The notes below the pieces were generated by a model. That model worked only from the letters and a program-made list of their open reading frames with translations. It was not told the DNA's origin and ran no database searches. Source: Cucumis sativus (lineage: Eukaryota > Streptophyta > Magnoliopsida > Cucurbitales > Cucurbitaceae). Taken from it: 64,000 bases of DNA. Positions 39,879-51,369 of the stretch are shown here, piece by piece. The translations under genes and the position numbers were made by a program. The stretch covers positions 28,895,498 through 28,959,497 of the forward strand of contig NC_026660.2 in assembly GCF_000004075.3 (NCBI RefSeq). Direction: 5' to 3'. Each line of letters begins with the position of its first letter. The first letter of the stretch is position 1.

Positions 39879-41269
39879 CTATGGCGATACTCTGCTACCT
39901 GTTCTTGTTTCCGATCCACTTCCCCGTACTTCTTCCGCCACCGGACCTCCCATCATACCCATCGCATATGGGGGAGCCCTCGTAGCATTTTGGACTCCAT
40001 AATACATCTGCTGACTTACCCCATCAGCAGCCATCCTCGCCACCTCCGCCTGTGGATCGTAACCACTTACCGGACCCATTCCTCCGCCGTACACTTGACC
40101 GCCCATCGTAACTGGGTGGTGATATGTTAAGGGCACTTGACCTCCACCTACCGGTTGGAATTGTTGAACGTACGACGGCTGAGTCTGGATCGGAATATGC
40201 TGGACCGGAACATTTCCAGGCGGAATCTGTCCGGGAAGAACGTATACAACCTGTTGGTGGTGACCCGGATAATTTGTTCCCGGGAAATAATGCATCATCG
40301 GATTATTCGGATACCCGGGCGGTTGAGAGAACGGTATAGCCGGAGGTTCACAATTCTCCGGCGTTTTATCCACCGGCTCTGACCTCGGCGACGGCGTATC
40401 GGGACGGGTTTTAACTGGGGGAAGATTGGGCATCGAAGTCACACAAGTCGCTGACGGCAAAATAGGGGAAGGCGATCCAGGATCCGAAACCGAAACATTC
40501 TCAGACGGATTCAAATTAAATCGGCTCTTCGATTTGGGTTCTCGTGAATGAGTCGAAGTATCGTCCTGATTGTCCAGACCAAACAAATAGTCCGGTACTT
40601 CAGAGACGATGGATGAAACTTCCGACCGACCACGCTCAAGCTCTGGCACTGGAGCGCCGCCGTTGAGAGCGTCAAGGAACCAGTGATCCCGATTTGTAGA
40701 ACCGCCGAGCAGGGAATTAATACTACTGGCTCTGGAATCTTCCCCTCTAGGAAACAGAAACAATCGGAGCCTCGCCGATTTCGGATTGTGATTCTGTACA
40801 AGCCGGTCGTACTCGTCCATCATATTTTCCACATCCTCGTCTGTTGACACTGAAATCAAGGCGTCGAGATCTTCATTGGGAAGCTGGTACTTTATGCTCA
40901 TGTTAATTGTACCTAAACAAAATAAACAAATTCAATTCCCCTTTTCGGAACAAGAATCAATTCATAAACCCCCAAATTTCAATGAAAAAACAGGGCATCG
41001 AAGTTAAACTTGCCAGTGATCTTAGCGAGTTTGGCAAGGAAGTGGGAGAAAGTGGTGGAGCGTTGAACAGCAACAATGCGAGTCTCGCCACCGACGTATC
41101 GGAGTTGATTATCGTGCGGTCGGGGTAAGATATTGCCACCGAAGCTGCACATGAATCGAACTCGAGCATGTGGGTCGTTAGATAAGTTAAAGTGGTGGTC
41201 GGATCTCGGCGACGACGCTACTGAGTCGGTGGCGTTGGAGTCAAGCTCCGACGGATGAATTGACGCCAT
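39879..41269 (-). CDS. PB1 (Phox/Bem1p) domain protein
   Basis: Exons 41269-41014 and 40912-39879 give 429 residues. The intron (41013-40913, 101 bp) uses a GC donor (CTG|GCAAGT) with a normal TTTAG acceptor; this join yields LAKITGTINMSIKYQLPNED, the continuous family sequence. The PB1 domain spans about residues 35-125: RVRFMCSFGGNILPRP, NQLRYVGGETRIVAV, YQLPNEDLDALISVSTDED and the acidic OPCA-like DEDVENMMDEYDRL. The remaining ~300 residues are Pro/Gln/Gly-rich and probably disordered (GYPNNPMMHYFPG, YHHPVTMGGQVYGGGMGP). PB1 domains mediate homo- and hetero-oligomers; the cellular role of this plant branch (related to Arabidopsis At2g01190-type proteins) is not settled. The usual basic residue after FGG is Asn46. 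Confidence 0.9.
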
Positions 41270-44200
41270 TTTCAAGCTTCAAGACTAACCAGAAACACTC
41301 CTACAAGATCAAGAAAATAGATGAAACTCTAATACACTCCCAATTGAGGGAATTTCTTGGTTTTTGTATTTGAAAATTATATGGTTGGATTTATGTTTAC
41401 AAAGGTGAATTATGATAGTAAAATTACTGAGTACAAACCACATATATTAACCCCACAATTCAAATTCATAAATTCTCATAAACGATCATTAATTTGTTTG
41501 CTTTTCTGTTCTTTTTCACGCTGCAAACAGCCATCCTTATAAGATCCATCTTTTTTTATCTTCCTTCAGTTTTTTTTTTTTTAATAATTATTTTATAAAA
41601 CAAACCAAAGATCGTTCCATCTTTTCTCAATCGTCCATTTATTTTTCCAAAATATAATTGCAACCATAGAACAGTTCCTCAACTCAAAAAAAAAAAAAAA
41701 AGAAAAAAAAAAGAACAGCACGTCTTTATGCAAATTTAGATGTCATCTGAAGAGTAAATTGGAAAATAATTATAAATAAAGGAAATATCAAGTAAGAGGA
41801 ACAATTGTATCTCCAGTCTCCACCGCAGTCTAACCAATCCCAAGAAACAATATGACATGCAAAGAAAGAAAGAAAAAAACCGTATAATACTGTAATTGAT
41901 TGCCAAAGAAATGGTTGAAAATAGGAAAGAATTAATTAAGAGAAAAAAGAAAAGAAGTAAATGAAATACCAAAAATAAGAAGGGAATTACTTGAAGTTGA
42001 ACACTGAATAGAAAAGGAAGAAGAAGAGGAGGGTGGTGAGTTGAGTTCACCTTTCTATTTTTTCCATATAGCGTACATTTCAGGCTTTAAATTTGTTTCA
42101 TACTTTTCCTTCTTTCTTTCTTTCTTTTCTTTTGGATTAAAAAAAAAAGGGGAAATAATTAATTTCATTTTCATAATCTTGAGTTAGAGTGGAACCCACA
42201 GGGCCCACGCCTTTTCAACTAATTATAATATGCGACGTGGTGGCCTATCCACCAACGGGTGTTCTAACATACGCCGTTCAAATTGCCGCCCCACCAATAA
42301 TCACTGACATCTGGATTTGGGCCCCACTGTCCACGTGGTTCTCTTTCTTTCCACGCCACTTGATCAGCCTTCCCACATGGCAAACCCGTACGAGCGCCCG
42401 CACCTGAACTCTTTTCTGCTGTGCAAATATACACGTGTGTATATATATATTAATCTCCTGAAACGGTTCGTTTTGCGCACCACTTGACCCAGCAGATTTT
42501 TATTGTTTTTTTTTCTTTCTAATTCTCATAATCCGAATTATTGTTTGCGGATTCCGGAGGGGTCTTTCTTTCGTTGTTTTTTATTCTCATTTTTTTTCAA
42601 TTGTATTCAAATTTGAATGAAAATGTTTGTTCAATATTAATTAATTTAGTTCCAAATTCAAAATTTTTTAAATCATCTCAACTTAAATTTTTGAGTTAAA
42701 ATCATACATAGACTAATATGTCAACAAAAATATATTTTATTATTTCAAAATAAGTATACATGTTTATTATTTATAATAAAGTCATTTTGATATTTATTTT
42801 ATATGATTTATGAATTTTCATACCATCTAATAAAAATATTGATTCACTCATTTTATCAATATCATATCTATAAAAATATGAAATTATTGATAGAAATATT
42901 GACGATGTAGATTTGCATTGGGATTTTAATTCAAAATTTTGGTTTTTCATTTTGAGTGATAAAAAGTTCGGTGTAAAAATTAGTTTAATTAAAGTATTTA
43001 AAAATTTGTTAAGTTTAAGATTATTTAGAAAGTTTAGAGGCATTCTAAATACAAACTACAAAGTTGAATCCATTTGTTATAAATTAGTCTATTGTTTTTC
43101 CTAATAAATCACTGTCTCTTCCTTTTATATTTAAGTGGATGATGACGCAATACAATAATTAATTCATAATGATGATGGAAAATATTCAGTTTTGGTGTGA
43201 ATTTGATGCCTTCCAATCAACACAAATCCTTCTCCTAATTGGATAGTTTATTCTTATTAAATTTCAATTATTAACTTACTGCTTTCTTTTTTTAATTAGT
43301 GTAAAAAATAATTTAAAAAATTAAGAATATAACGTCTAAATTTTTTTTTGAGATTCTAATCAAGTGAAAATTGTTAATATTTATAATGCTAAATTAGATA
43401 TACTATAAATTTAAAATTTACAACGATTAGATGCTCGTTGAAAAACAAAACAAGTTGTAATTTAATATTATTTCATTTATATATTTTTTTATTGAATTTC
43501 TTTTTCATATTACTAAATATTCATGTAACGTTCTTTTCAAAAAGAAAAAGAATCGTGTAATGTAGTCTCACAAAATAATTTTACATTCAAAATTAGAAAA
43601 AAAAAACTAAATTGATGAAAACCACAAGTTTCTTTTTCTTTAATAAAGAAAATGACATCACGATTATATTAAGACATTTGACTTATGAAAAGAGTCGAAA
43701 ATATGTTTAATATAATAAAATTAGTCCGTGTATTAGATAATTACTTCATTTACTATTATTTTAAAATTAAACATATTTATCCTTAATTTCATACAACTGT
43801 TTAGTTAAGTTTGAGCAATTTAATAAATGAAATAGCAATGAAAGCGAATGGGACGATGTATTAGGTAGAAAGCATGATGAGTTAGAAGAAGGGAAGAACA
43901 AAAGCGAGTTTTGCAGCAATGATTGAAGTTATTTAAAAGAGGCAATTGATTGTATTTTATGAAAAGCAAGTAGTAGGAAGAAGATAAGCGATAGGCAAAT
44001 GTATTTAATATTTGAATGGGAGGAATGAGTTATGAGTTGTTGGTTTGGATGTGTGTGGTTGGGAGGGAAAATGACATTATGTAAGTTAGTATTTGCACTC
44101 TTTCCCAGCCTTCCGAATCTTCAATCTTTGGACAATATGCCCTTTTCTTAATAACCAAAACAACCTTTTTCTTCACTAAATGCCATTTTGATTTACGACG

Positions 44201-44363
44201 AAACCCCAAATGATCAATTATGTGCATTTAACTGGGCCCCTCCCCACTCTTTGTATTTCGAAACCACAACGCAAATGCAAATCTCTGACTCTGTGCGACT
44301 GGCCACTGGGAGATCCAAGGCCCAATAATGAAAGCCCATATTCTCTTACCTCTTACCTATTTT
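41270..44363. other. Intergenic region above the PB1 gene
   Basis: Includes the PB1 leader and promoter. A GC-richer island at 42190-42490 carries GACGTGG (42234-42240), CCACGTGG (42331-42338) and ACACGTGT (42431-42438). A/T-rich DNA follows to 44200. Three TGGGCC/AGCCCA site II-like elements lie at about 44233-44340, next to the ENT relic. No gene is recognised. Confidence 0.5.
42234..42438. promoter_or_regulatory. ACGT-element island upstream of the PB1 gene
   Basis: Three ACGT-core sites (42234-42240, 42331-42338, 42431-42438) lie in a 200-bp patch with clearly higher GC content than its surroundings, about 1-1.2 kb before the PB1 start. It may be the distal promoter of that minus-strand gene or that of an unseen transcript. 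Confidence 0.35.
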
Positions 44364-44458
44364 ATGACTCGATTTTTAATTGAACTGTATTCTATTTTAT
44401 TTTCCAAACATTTTAAATTAAATGTTTTAGTCAACAAAATTTGAAAATGGAAGAAAAC
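44364..44458 (+). repeat. Duplicated block 1 of the ENT locus (relic copy)
   Basis: Aligns by eye with 46335-46438: shared strings include TCTATTTTATTTTCCAAAC and TTTGAAAATGGAAGAAAA. It precedes the second duplicated block directly, whereas the intact locus has about 2.1 kb between the equivalents. Confidence 0.75.
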
Positions 44459-44468
44459 TTTTCTTCTC

Positions 44469-44533
44469 CATCTGCCGAATCATGTTTTGATGCATTCTCC
44501 TGAAGAGAAAAGATTCATTGTGAATTCTCATTT
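44469..44533 (+). repeat. Duplicated block 2 of the ENT locus (relic copy)
   Basis: Matches 48577-48641, which lies inside the probable 5' UTR intron of the intact transporter gene. Shared strings include AATCATGTTTTGATG. At 44533 the relic jumps straight to sequence matching 50521, skipping about 1.9 kb of the intact gene. Confidence 0.8.
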
Positions 44534-45418
44534 GCTGCTGCAGGCATCCAAATTCAATCAAACCAAGAAGTATGACAACATTCACTATGTTCTTTCAATT
44601 ATATTAGCAAAAGAAAATTTTGATTCTGATTGATAAAGTTGTTTTTTGATCTCCGTAGGACAAAACCGAACTACTCGGCAAAAAGCAATTATTTCGGAAG
44701 AACGCAGACTATCTTTTTGGCGTGTTTCTGATATATGTTCTCACATTGTCAATCTTTCCTGGCTTCTTGTATGAAAATACTGGAGAACACCAATTGGGTT
44801 CATGGTAGATACTCTTGAGAATTAGATTTACAAACCTTGAATTCTCTGAAAAATAACAAAATTTATGTCAAATGTCTTCTGCTGCTGATATTTCAGGATC
44901 CACTTGTTTTAATAGCAATGTACAATGTCGGGGATCTGGTAGGCAGATATGTACCTCTCATCAACTGCCTCAAGTTGGAGTCTAGGAAGGGTCTGTTGAT
45001 TGCGATTCTAAGACGTTTCCTACTAATCCCCGCATTTTACTTCACAGCAAAGTACGGAGATCAAGGGTGGATGATCTTGCTCACTTCATTCTTGGGATTG
45101 AGCAATGGCCACCTTGCAATCTGTGTCTTTAGCGCAGCACCTAAAGGCTACAAGGTCAATTGAAGGCCCGCAGCGAATATCTTAACTTACTTAACTATAT
45201 ATTAAAAAACATATGCATATAAGAAGTAAGATCATTCATTTTGTGGGGAATCTGATATACAATTTGGTTCTTTTGAAGGCACCTGAGCAGAATGCATTGG
45301 GGAATTTGCTTGTAATTTTCCTTGTAGGAGGCATTTTTACTGGAGTTTCTCTTGATTGGCTGTGGATCATAGGAAATGGAAGCTTTTGAAGCATAAGTGA
45401 AAAATCGGGGTGGAGATA
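44533..45418 (+). pseudogene. Truncated, frameshifted copy of the ENT nucleoside transporter gene
   Basis: Copy of the 3' half of the intact gene at 49061-51369 (matches 50521-51411). Pieces equivalent to the end of exon 6 (44533-44569), exon 7 (44659-44804), exon 8 (44897-45154) and exon 9 (45279-45389) keep their splice borders. Exon 8 is 258 rather than 259 bases: one T is missing just after the acceptor (CAGGATCC versus CAGGTATCC), so the spliced frame runs WIHLF then stop. Promoter-proximal exons, the start codon and exons 1-5 are absent. Within exon 8 the Trp of NVWDL is Gly. The 108-residue open frame at 44837-45163 is a remnant of this exon, not a separate gene. High similarity suggests a fairly recent duplication. 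Confidence 0.9.
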
Positions 45419-48400
45419 TGGAAAGCTTTCAGGAGACTTTCGGCATGCAGGTTTAAAATCAAAAGCTTCAGAATTTAAAATCAAATGTCTATAGATTTAT
45501 TTGATGGTTTCTCAATAGATATATGTGGTGTTTGGGTACTCGTTTTTAACTATGTTTCAGTTTAGCCATAACTATGTTTATTTTCTTACGATATGTATGC
45601 AATATATTTTAAACTACTTTATCAAAACAGTTTAACTAAAAATGATTTTTTTTTTTAAATATTTTTTTTCTGGAATCAATCTAAATAAGTATTAAGTTTT
45701 CTAGTTAAATTCACTAACGAAAAAAATGAAATATGTTATTAAACTAAAAGTAAACCATGGTATATATGTGATATATATTTACAATTGATAAATTGTATAA
45801 GATAACAAAAATATTTTTAAAAAAATAGCTCATAACACATATTTTTTTTCCATATTACGAATATGAAAAATAATTGGTCATACCATACGACTATCAGACG
45901 ACTATCAAGGAGTTATCAACTTTTAAATTTACTAATTTTAAAATTTAGAAAATGCGAGACGATTAATAAATAAAATTTGAAATATATATATTTATCATTA
46001 ATATAATATTTAAGGTTTGAGTATATGTTATAAATATTTTATATATAAACTTTTTACTAAGATATGGTATATTTTAACATAATTGAGCATTCATGCAATA
46101 AAAGTGTGTTAGGATAGGATTTAATCAAAAATTCTAATTTGTTTTGACAATTCCTCACGTTATTGTTTATGCAAAAAAGTTGTTAGAAAGTCTATCTATC
46201 TTGGAATTTGAAGGATCACTCATTATTTAATTGTATTCCCACGCATTTGGTAACAGCCAAATAATGTTCCTCTTTTTTTTATCTGTACTAACAAATATAT
46301 ATATATATATATATAAAGTTGATCAGACGCTATTCTATGACTGCATTTTTAATTAAGTATATTCTATTTTATTTTCCAAACTTTTAAAATTAACTTTTTA
46401 TAAAGTTTAGTCAGCATATTTTGAAAATGGAAGAAAAATAAGCACCCTAATTAGTAATTGACATGAATAATATGATATAATATATATGATGACGAGCTAG
46501 TGATGTCATCAACTACATAAGAACTAAAAGGGAGGTATACCAAAAATAAAAAATGAATGAATGCTATGTAAATTTTTCAAAACAAAGAACAATACATTTA
46601 TATTTTAAAAGTTTTGAAAAGACAGCCCAACATTAATCAAATATTGTTGAACTTTAGAACTTATTAAAAAAAAAATGAAAACCATCCAAATTAAAATTTA
46701 ACTCAAATTTAAATCATAATCAAATTATAATTGGATGAAGCTATAATTGGACCCATCATCTCGATTATCTATTTTTGGTGTGTTTCCATTTTAACTTCGA
46801 TTTTGTAAAAATGAAAGTTAATTTATTTATTTTAAAGAAGAAAAAGTTTATTAAAACAAACCAAAACCGACGGTACCAATATCCTAACCCTAAAAACTTA
46901 TAAACTATTGGTGAAGGGTTTTCTTGTTTCAACGTTACATGTGTTTTAAAAGAAACTTGCAAACTTAAAAAGAAAATGCAAGTAGGACTATTTTTTAAAG
47001 CGAATTTTTTTTAAGAGGTAAAAATTAAATCAAATAAGTACGATATACTATGTATCTAAAAACTAAATTTTATTTTTAAAATTAGTTAAAATTTAGGTAC
47101 ACCTCTACCCTTGAGTTAAACATTCCAAAAGTTTGATAAACATTTACCCTTCTTTAACATTCCTAGGATGATTTCAAAATTCAACCTTTAAAGGAAAGTA
47201 TGTGATAATTTCTTATTAAATCATGGGTTTCTAAAATTTCACCACATAAATAGGAAGAAAAAAACTACTTCTACAATATTTATTTATTATTCTCGTAATT
47301 TATTTAGAAGAAAAAAATAAGGTGAAATTTATAGGCATTTTTGGTACAAGGTGTAAAGTTCTTTATGAAATGGCGCATAAAATTAGATCAAAAAGTTTCC
47401 ATGACACTAAAATTAAATGGAGAAAAAAACAATATAGTATTTTGATTAAAAAAAAAAAGGTGTTTTACCGAATAAGTTTAAGTTGTGGTAAAAATGTCAA
47501 ACATAGTTTTATTGTTCCCAAGCCATTTGAAAAAGTTGCGTGAAGCTAACTCCGATGCTTTATCATTGTCTACTTCACATTCTCATTATTATATTGATTA
47601 GCCTCCTTAGCCAAACAAGTCACGTTTAGTAGGTTGTTTTGGTTTAAAGACATTTTCCAAATCCTTGTTATTGCCCAACCTAATTTTGATTTTGAACATT
47701 TAATAAATCCTAACATTGAGTTTCAAATTTTGTTTTGTTTATATACAAACATTTTTAGCATTATTTTGAAAAGTTATTCACAAATCATATTTAGTTGAAA
47801 ATTAAGTTTGATGAGCAGATTTAAAATTTAACAAAAATATATAAGGACCGAAGTTAGTTTTTGTTGGTTTGAATATTCTACCATCCACTGGCTTACACAT
47901 TATTAATAGACAAAATGAATGAATAAGTAAATAAGATGTGGGAGAAGATCTCTCGTTTCTAGAGGATATATTCGATAGAGCATTGAAATAATAAATTGGA
48001 AAAATTGTAGCTCTCTTCTTCACAAGCAAAGTTTGATAAAACAAATACCTTTTTTCTCTTTTCTCTTTTATTGCCGGAAAAGGAAATTTCAATTAAACGA
48101 CGCTATCTCTGGCTCCAATTAGACGATGGAACCCCATTCCAGTTTGACTCCATATCTTTAGGTTTGTGCTTTATGAAATTATACAATCCCAAATCTGTCG
48201 CTATTATCTTTCCCACTTTTCATATTTCACTTCTGCTTCCAACCCATTAATCTTTTTTTCTTTTTTCTTTTCAGTCTTGTTTATATTCCCATTATTCGCC
48301 TTCTTCTTCCTCGCATTCATACTACCAGCTTTGAATTTCATTAGCTAAGGTGTGCGTTGACTCTCTCTCATACGTTTCTCACTCTGTTTACTGAATTAAT

Positions 48401-49060
48401 TTATTTATCACGTTTCTTATTATTTAATAATTTGTTTGTGTATTCACATGTTTTCCTCTTATTTTAATCGTTCATGTATTTGTCTTTGTACTCCTCGTTT
48501 TCCTCCTCGAAATTGTGGATTCTCTCGGGTATCTTCACTTCATTTTTCTTTCTTTGATAACCCATTTTGAAATACCCATCTGCCAAATCATGTTTTGATG
48601 TATTCTCCCGAATAGAAAAGCTTCATTGTGATTTGTCATTTTTCTTTGATGGGGAAAGCCGTTTTTCTCGACTCTGACCTCCCTCTCATCCGTGTTGAAA
48701 AGGTGTTGGAGTAGTTTGTTGGGTTGTTTTTGCTCTCTCTGTTTCCAAAACAAAAATCTCGAGCTGTGTGATCAAATGTTTTTGGTTTAACTTGTGGTAA
48801 AACTCTTACCAGTTATGGAAATCACCAGCGCCCTTAATTATTTTTCTGCTAAAATTTCGCCAAATTTGTGTAGATTCTTTTTTTACAGCTCATTCTTTCT
48901 CTTCTCCAATCTGTGTATTTAATGATGCCGTTCACACTCCCTCTCCTTCTAAATCATACTTTGCATATAAGAACATCAAATTTCTACAACTCTCTGTCGT
49001 AGTGGTTTCATCATTTTTTTTAAGATACTTTGTTTTATTGTTTGGGAATAGGGATCTACC
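45419..49060. other. Spacer and leader before the intact ENT gene
   Basis: Bases 45419-46334 are unique AT-rich DNA between the two ENT copies. 46335-46438 matches duplicated block 1. A TA microsatellite lies at about 46294-46315. 46440-48060 shows nothing recognisable. Bases of about 48100-48349 look like a transcribed leader, and a probable 5' UTR intron runs 48350-49051 (CTAAG|GTGTGC ... GGGAATAG|GG), ending nine bases before the start codon. Confidence 0.5.
48350..49051 (+). other. Probable 5' UTR intron of the ENT gene
   Basis: A donor CTAAG|GTGTGCG at 48349/48350 and an acceptor GGGAATAG at 49051 bracket a T-rich stretch. Leader introns are common in plant transporter genes. The transcript start was not determined. 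Confidence 0.4.
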
Positions 49061-51369
49061 ATGAATGGTGCTACTGAAGAATCTGGGGCTCCAGCAAGGA
49101 CTGAGGTTTGTGCTTATTCCTTTGTTCTCATGTTTATGCTTAATTAATCAAAGAATAGCTCTTTTTTTTTTTTAAGATAAGTTGTTTGATGATTTTTATT
49201 TGACTTTTTGAGCAGGGGAAGTTCACAGCTCTCGCAGTTTGCTGGGTTCTTGGTTTGGGTTCCCTTGTTTCTTGGAATAGTATGCTAACTATTTCAGATT
49301 ACTATTATCAATTGTTTCCGGTAATTATAATCAACCTTAGGACTATGCTTTATGTATTTTAAACACTGACTGTCATATATTGTGTTATATGAGTGATTTG
49401 TGTTGTTTTCTTTTAGCTTTGTAGAGTAAAATATTTCCGAACTTTGAGAGATAAAAAACTTTCATGTTTTTCAACACTGATTTCTGAACTTTAATGATTA
49501 CATGACAACCATTTGAGTGATTTGTGTTTTTTCAAGTTTATTTTAGCTAAAGAATTATAATCCTCTACTTTTTTGAAATTTTGAAGCACTATCATCCATC
49601 GAGAGTACTCACTCTTGTGTATCAACCATTTGCATTTGGAACGATTGCAATTCTAGCATATCATGAAGCAAAGATCGACACACGACGGAGAAACATACGT
49701 GGATATAGTCTCTTCTTCATAAGTACTTTGTTGCTCATAGTTGTAAGTAACAGTCACTACTTTTTAGAGATGCATATGTGTACATGATTTGTAGTAGTAC
49801 TCTGTTTCTTATTTTCAGCAAGTTAAAAAACACTAAATGCTGATTCTATTCTTACATTTTACAATAGTTGGATTTGGTCACCTCTGGAAAAGGAGGAATT
49901 GGACCATATATTGCTTTGTGTGTCATTGTTGGTTCCTTTGGAGTTGCTGATGCCTTCGTGCAAGGTGGGATGGTTGGAGATCTCTCTTTGATGTGTCCTG
50001 AATTCATCCAGGTCTTTTTCTTATCTTTTTTTTCTCTTTATGGGGCGAGGGGGTAAAGATTTGATTTTGTACCTACTTATGTATGCAATTCTTTTCTCAC
50101 TGCAGTCTTTTATGGCTGGATTGGCTGCCTCAGGAGCTCTCACCTCTGGGTTGAGGCTAATAACAAAAGCTGCCTTTGAGGACTTTCATAGCGGTCTTCG
50201 TAAAGGGACTAGTAAGTAAATTTCCTTTAATTATTCAACCTCTCAAAGCATATAAATTGTGGAATAAGCATCACGTAGCCTGTACTTTGAGATCAGTTCC
50301 TTTAAACTTGTAAAAGTTCAAAATATAGCCTCGGGCCTCTTGCTAACAACAGTTCAACTTCTTCTATACTATTTTATGCAGTTCTATTTTTAGCGATATC
50401 TGCTGCTTTCGAATTCCTCTGCGTTATTCTCTATGCGATAGTCTTCCCTAAAATCCCGCTAGTGAAGTTCTACCGTAAGAAGGCAGCTTCCGAAGGATCG
50501 AAAACCGTGTCATCTGACCTTGCTGCTGCAGGCATCCAAATTCAATCAAACCAAGAAGTATGACAACATTCACTATGTTCTTTCGATTATATTGGCAAAA
50601 GAAAATCTTGATTCAAAGTTGTTTTTTGATCTCCATAGGACAAAACCGAACTACTTGGCAAAAAGCAACTATTTCAGAAGAACGCAGACTATCTTTTTGG
50701 CGTGTTTCTGATATATGTTCTCACGTTGTCAATCTTTCCTGGCTTCTTGTATGAAAATACTGGAGAACACCAATTGGGTTCATGGTAGGTACTCTTGAGA
50801 ATTAGATTTACAAACCTTGAATTCTCTGAAAAATAACTAAACTTATGTCAAATGTCTCCTGCTGCTGATATTTCAGGTATCCACTTGTTTTAATAGCAAT
50901 GTACAACGTCTGGGATCTGGTAGGCAGATATGTACCTCTCATCAACTGGCTCAAGTTGGAGTCGAGGAAGGGCCTGTTGATTGCGATTCTAAGCCGTTTC
51001 CTACTAATCCCTGCATTTTACTTCACAGCAAAGTATGGTGATCAGGGGTGGATGATCTTGCTCGTTTCATTCTTGGGATTGAGCAATGGCCACCTTACAG
51101 TTTGTGTCTTTACTGCAGCACCTAAAGGCTACAAGGTCAGTTGAAGGCCTGCAGCAAATATCTTAACATACTTAACTTTATATTAAAAACATATGCACAT
51201 AAGAAGTAAGATCATTCATTTTGTGGTGAATCTGATATATAATTTGATTGTTTTGAAGGCACCTGAGCAGAATGCATTGGGGAATTTGCTTGTAATGTTC
51301 CTTTTAGGAGGCATTTTTACTGGAGTTGCTCTTGATTGGCTGTGGATCATAGGAAATGGAAGCTTTTGA
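49061..51369 (+). CDS. ENT3-like: Equilibrative nucleoside transporter, ENT3-like (SLC29 family)
   Basis: Nine GT-AG exons: 49061-49105, 49216-49320, 49587-49742, 49868-50011, 50106-50211, 50382-50557, 50639-50784, 50877-51135 and 51259-51369, giving 415 residues (AtENT3 is about 418). The protein is hydrophobic throughout, consistent with eleven transmembrane helices: GKFTALAVCWVLGLGSLVSW (helix 1 with the family GLGSLxxWN motif), then GTIAILAYH, FFISTLLLIVLDLV, YIALCVIVGSFGVADA, FMAGLAASGALTSGLRLI and later LLIAILSRFLLIPAFYF and GWMILLVSFLGLSNGHL. The hydrophilic loop at about 230-260 (KKAASEGSKTVSSDL) is the large cytosolic loop. It moves nucleosides across the plasma membrane, in plants usually proton-coupled. 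Ends in LDWLWIIGNGSF. A broken partial copy lies 5 kb upstream, so this is a tandemly duplicating family as in Arabidopsis. Confidence 0.94.

Noticed and set aside
39870-40382. Plus-strand frames opposite the PB1 gene
   Set aside because: Shadows of the Pro-rich PB1 coding exon on the other strand.
44837-45163. 108-residue open frame as an independent small transporter gene
   Set aside because: It is exon 8 of the broken ENT copy plus intron sequence read through; start and end lie in former introns.
46294-46315. TA microsatellite as a matrix attachment or origin site
   Set aside because: Simple repeats of this kind are abundant in AT-rich plant DNA; no further evidence.
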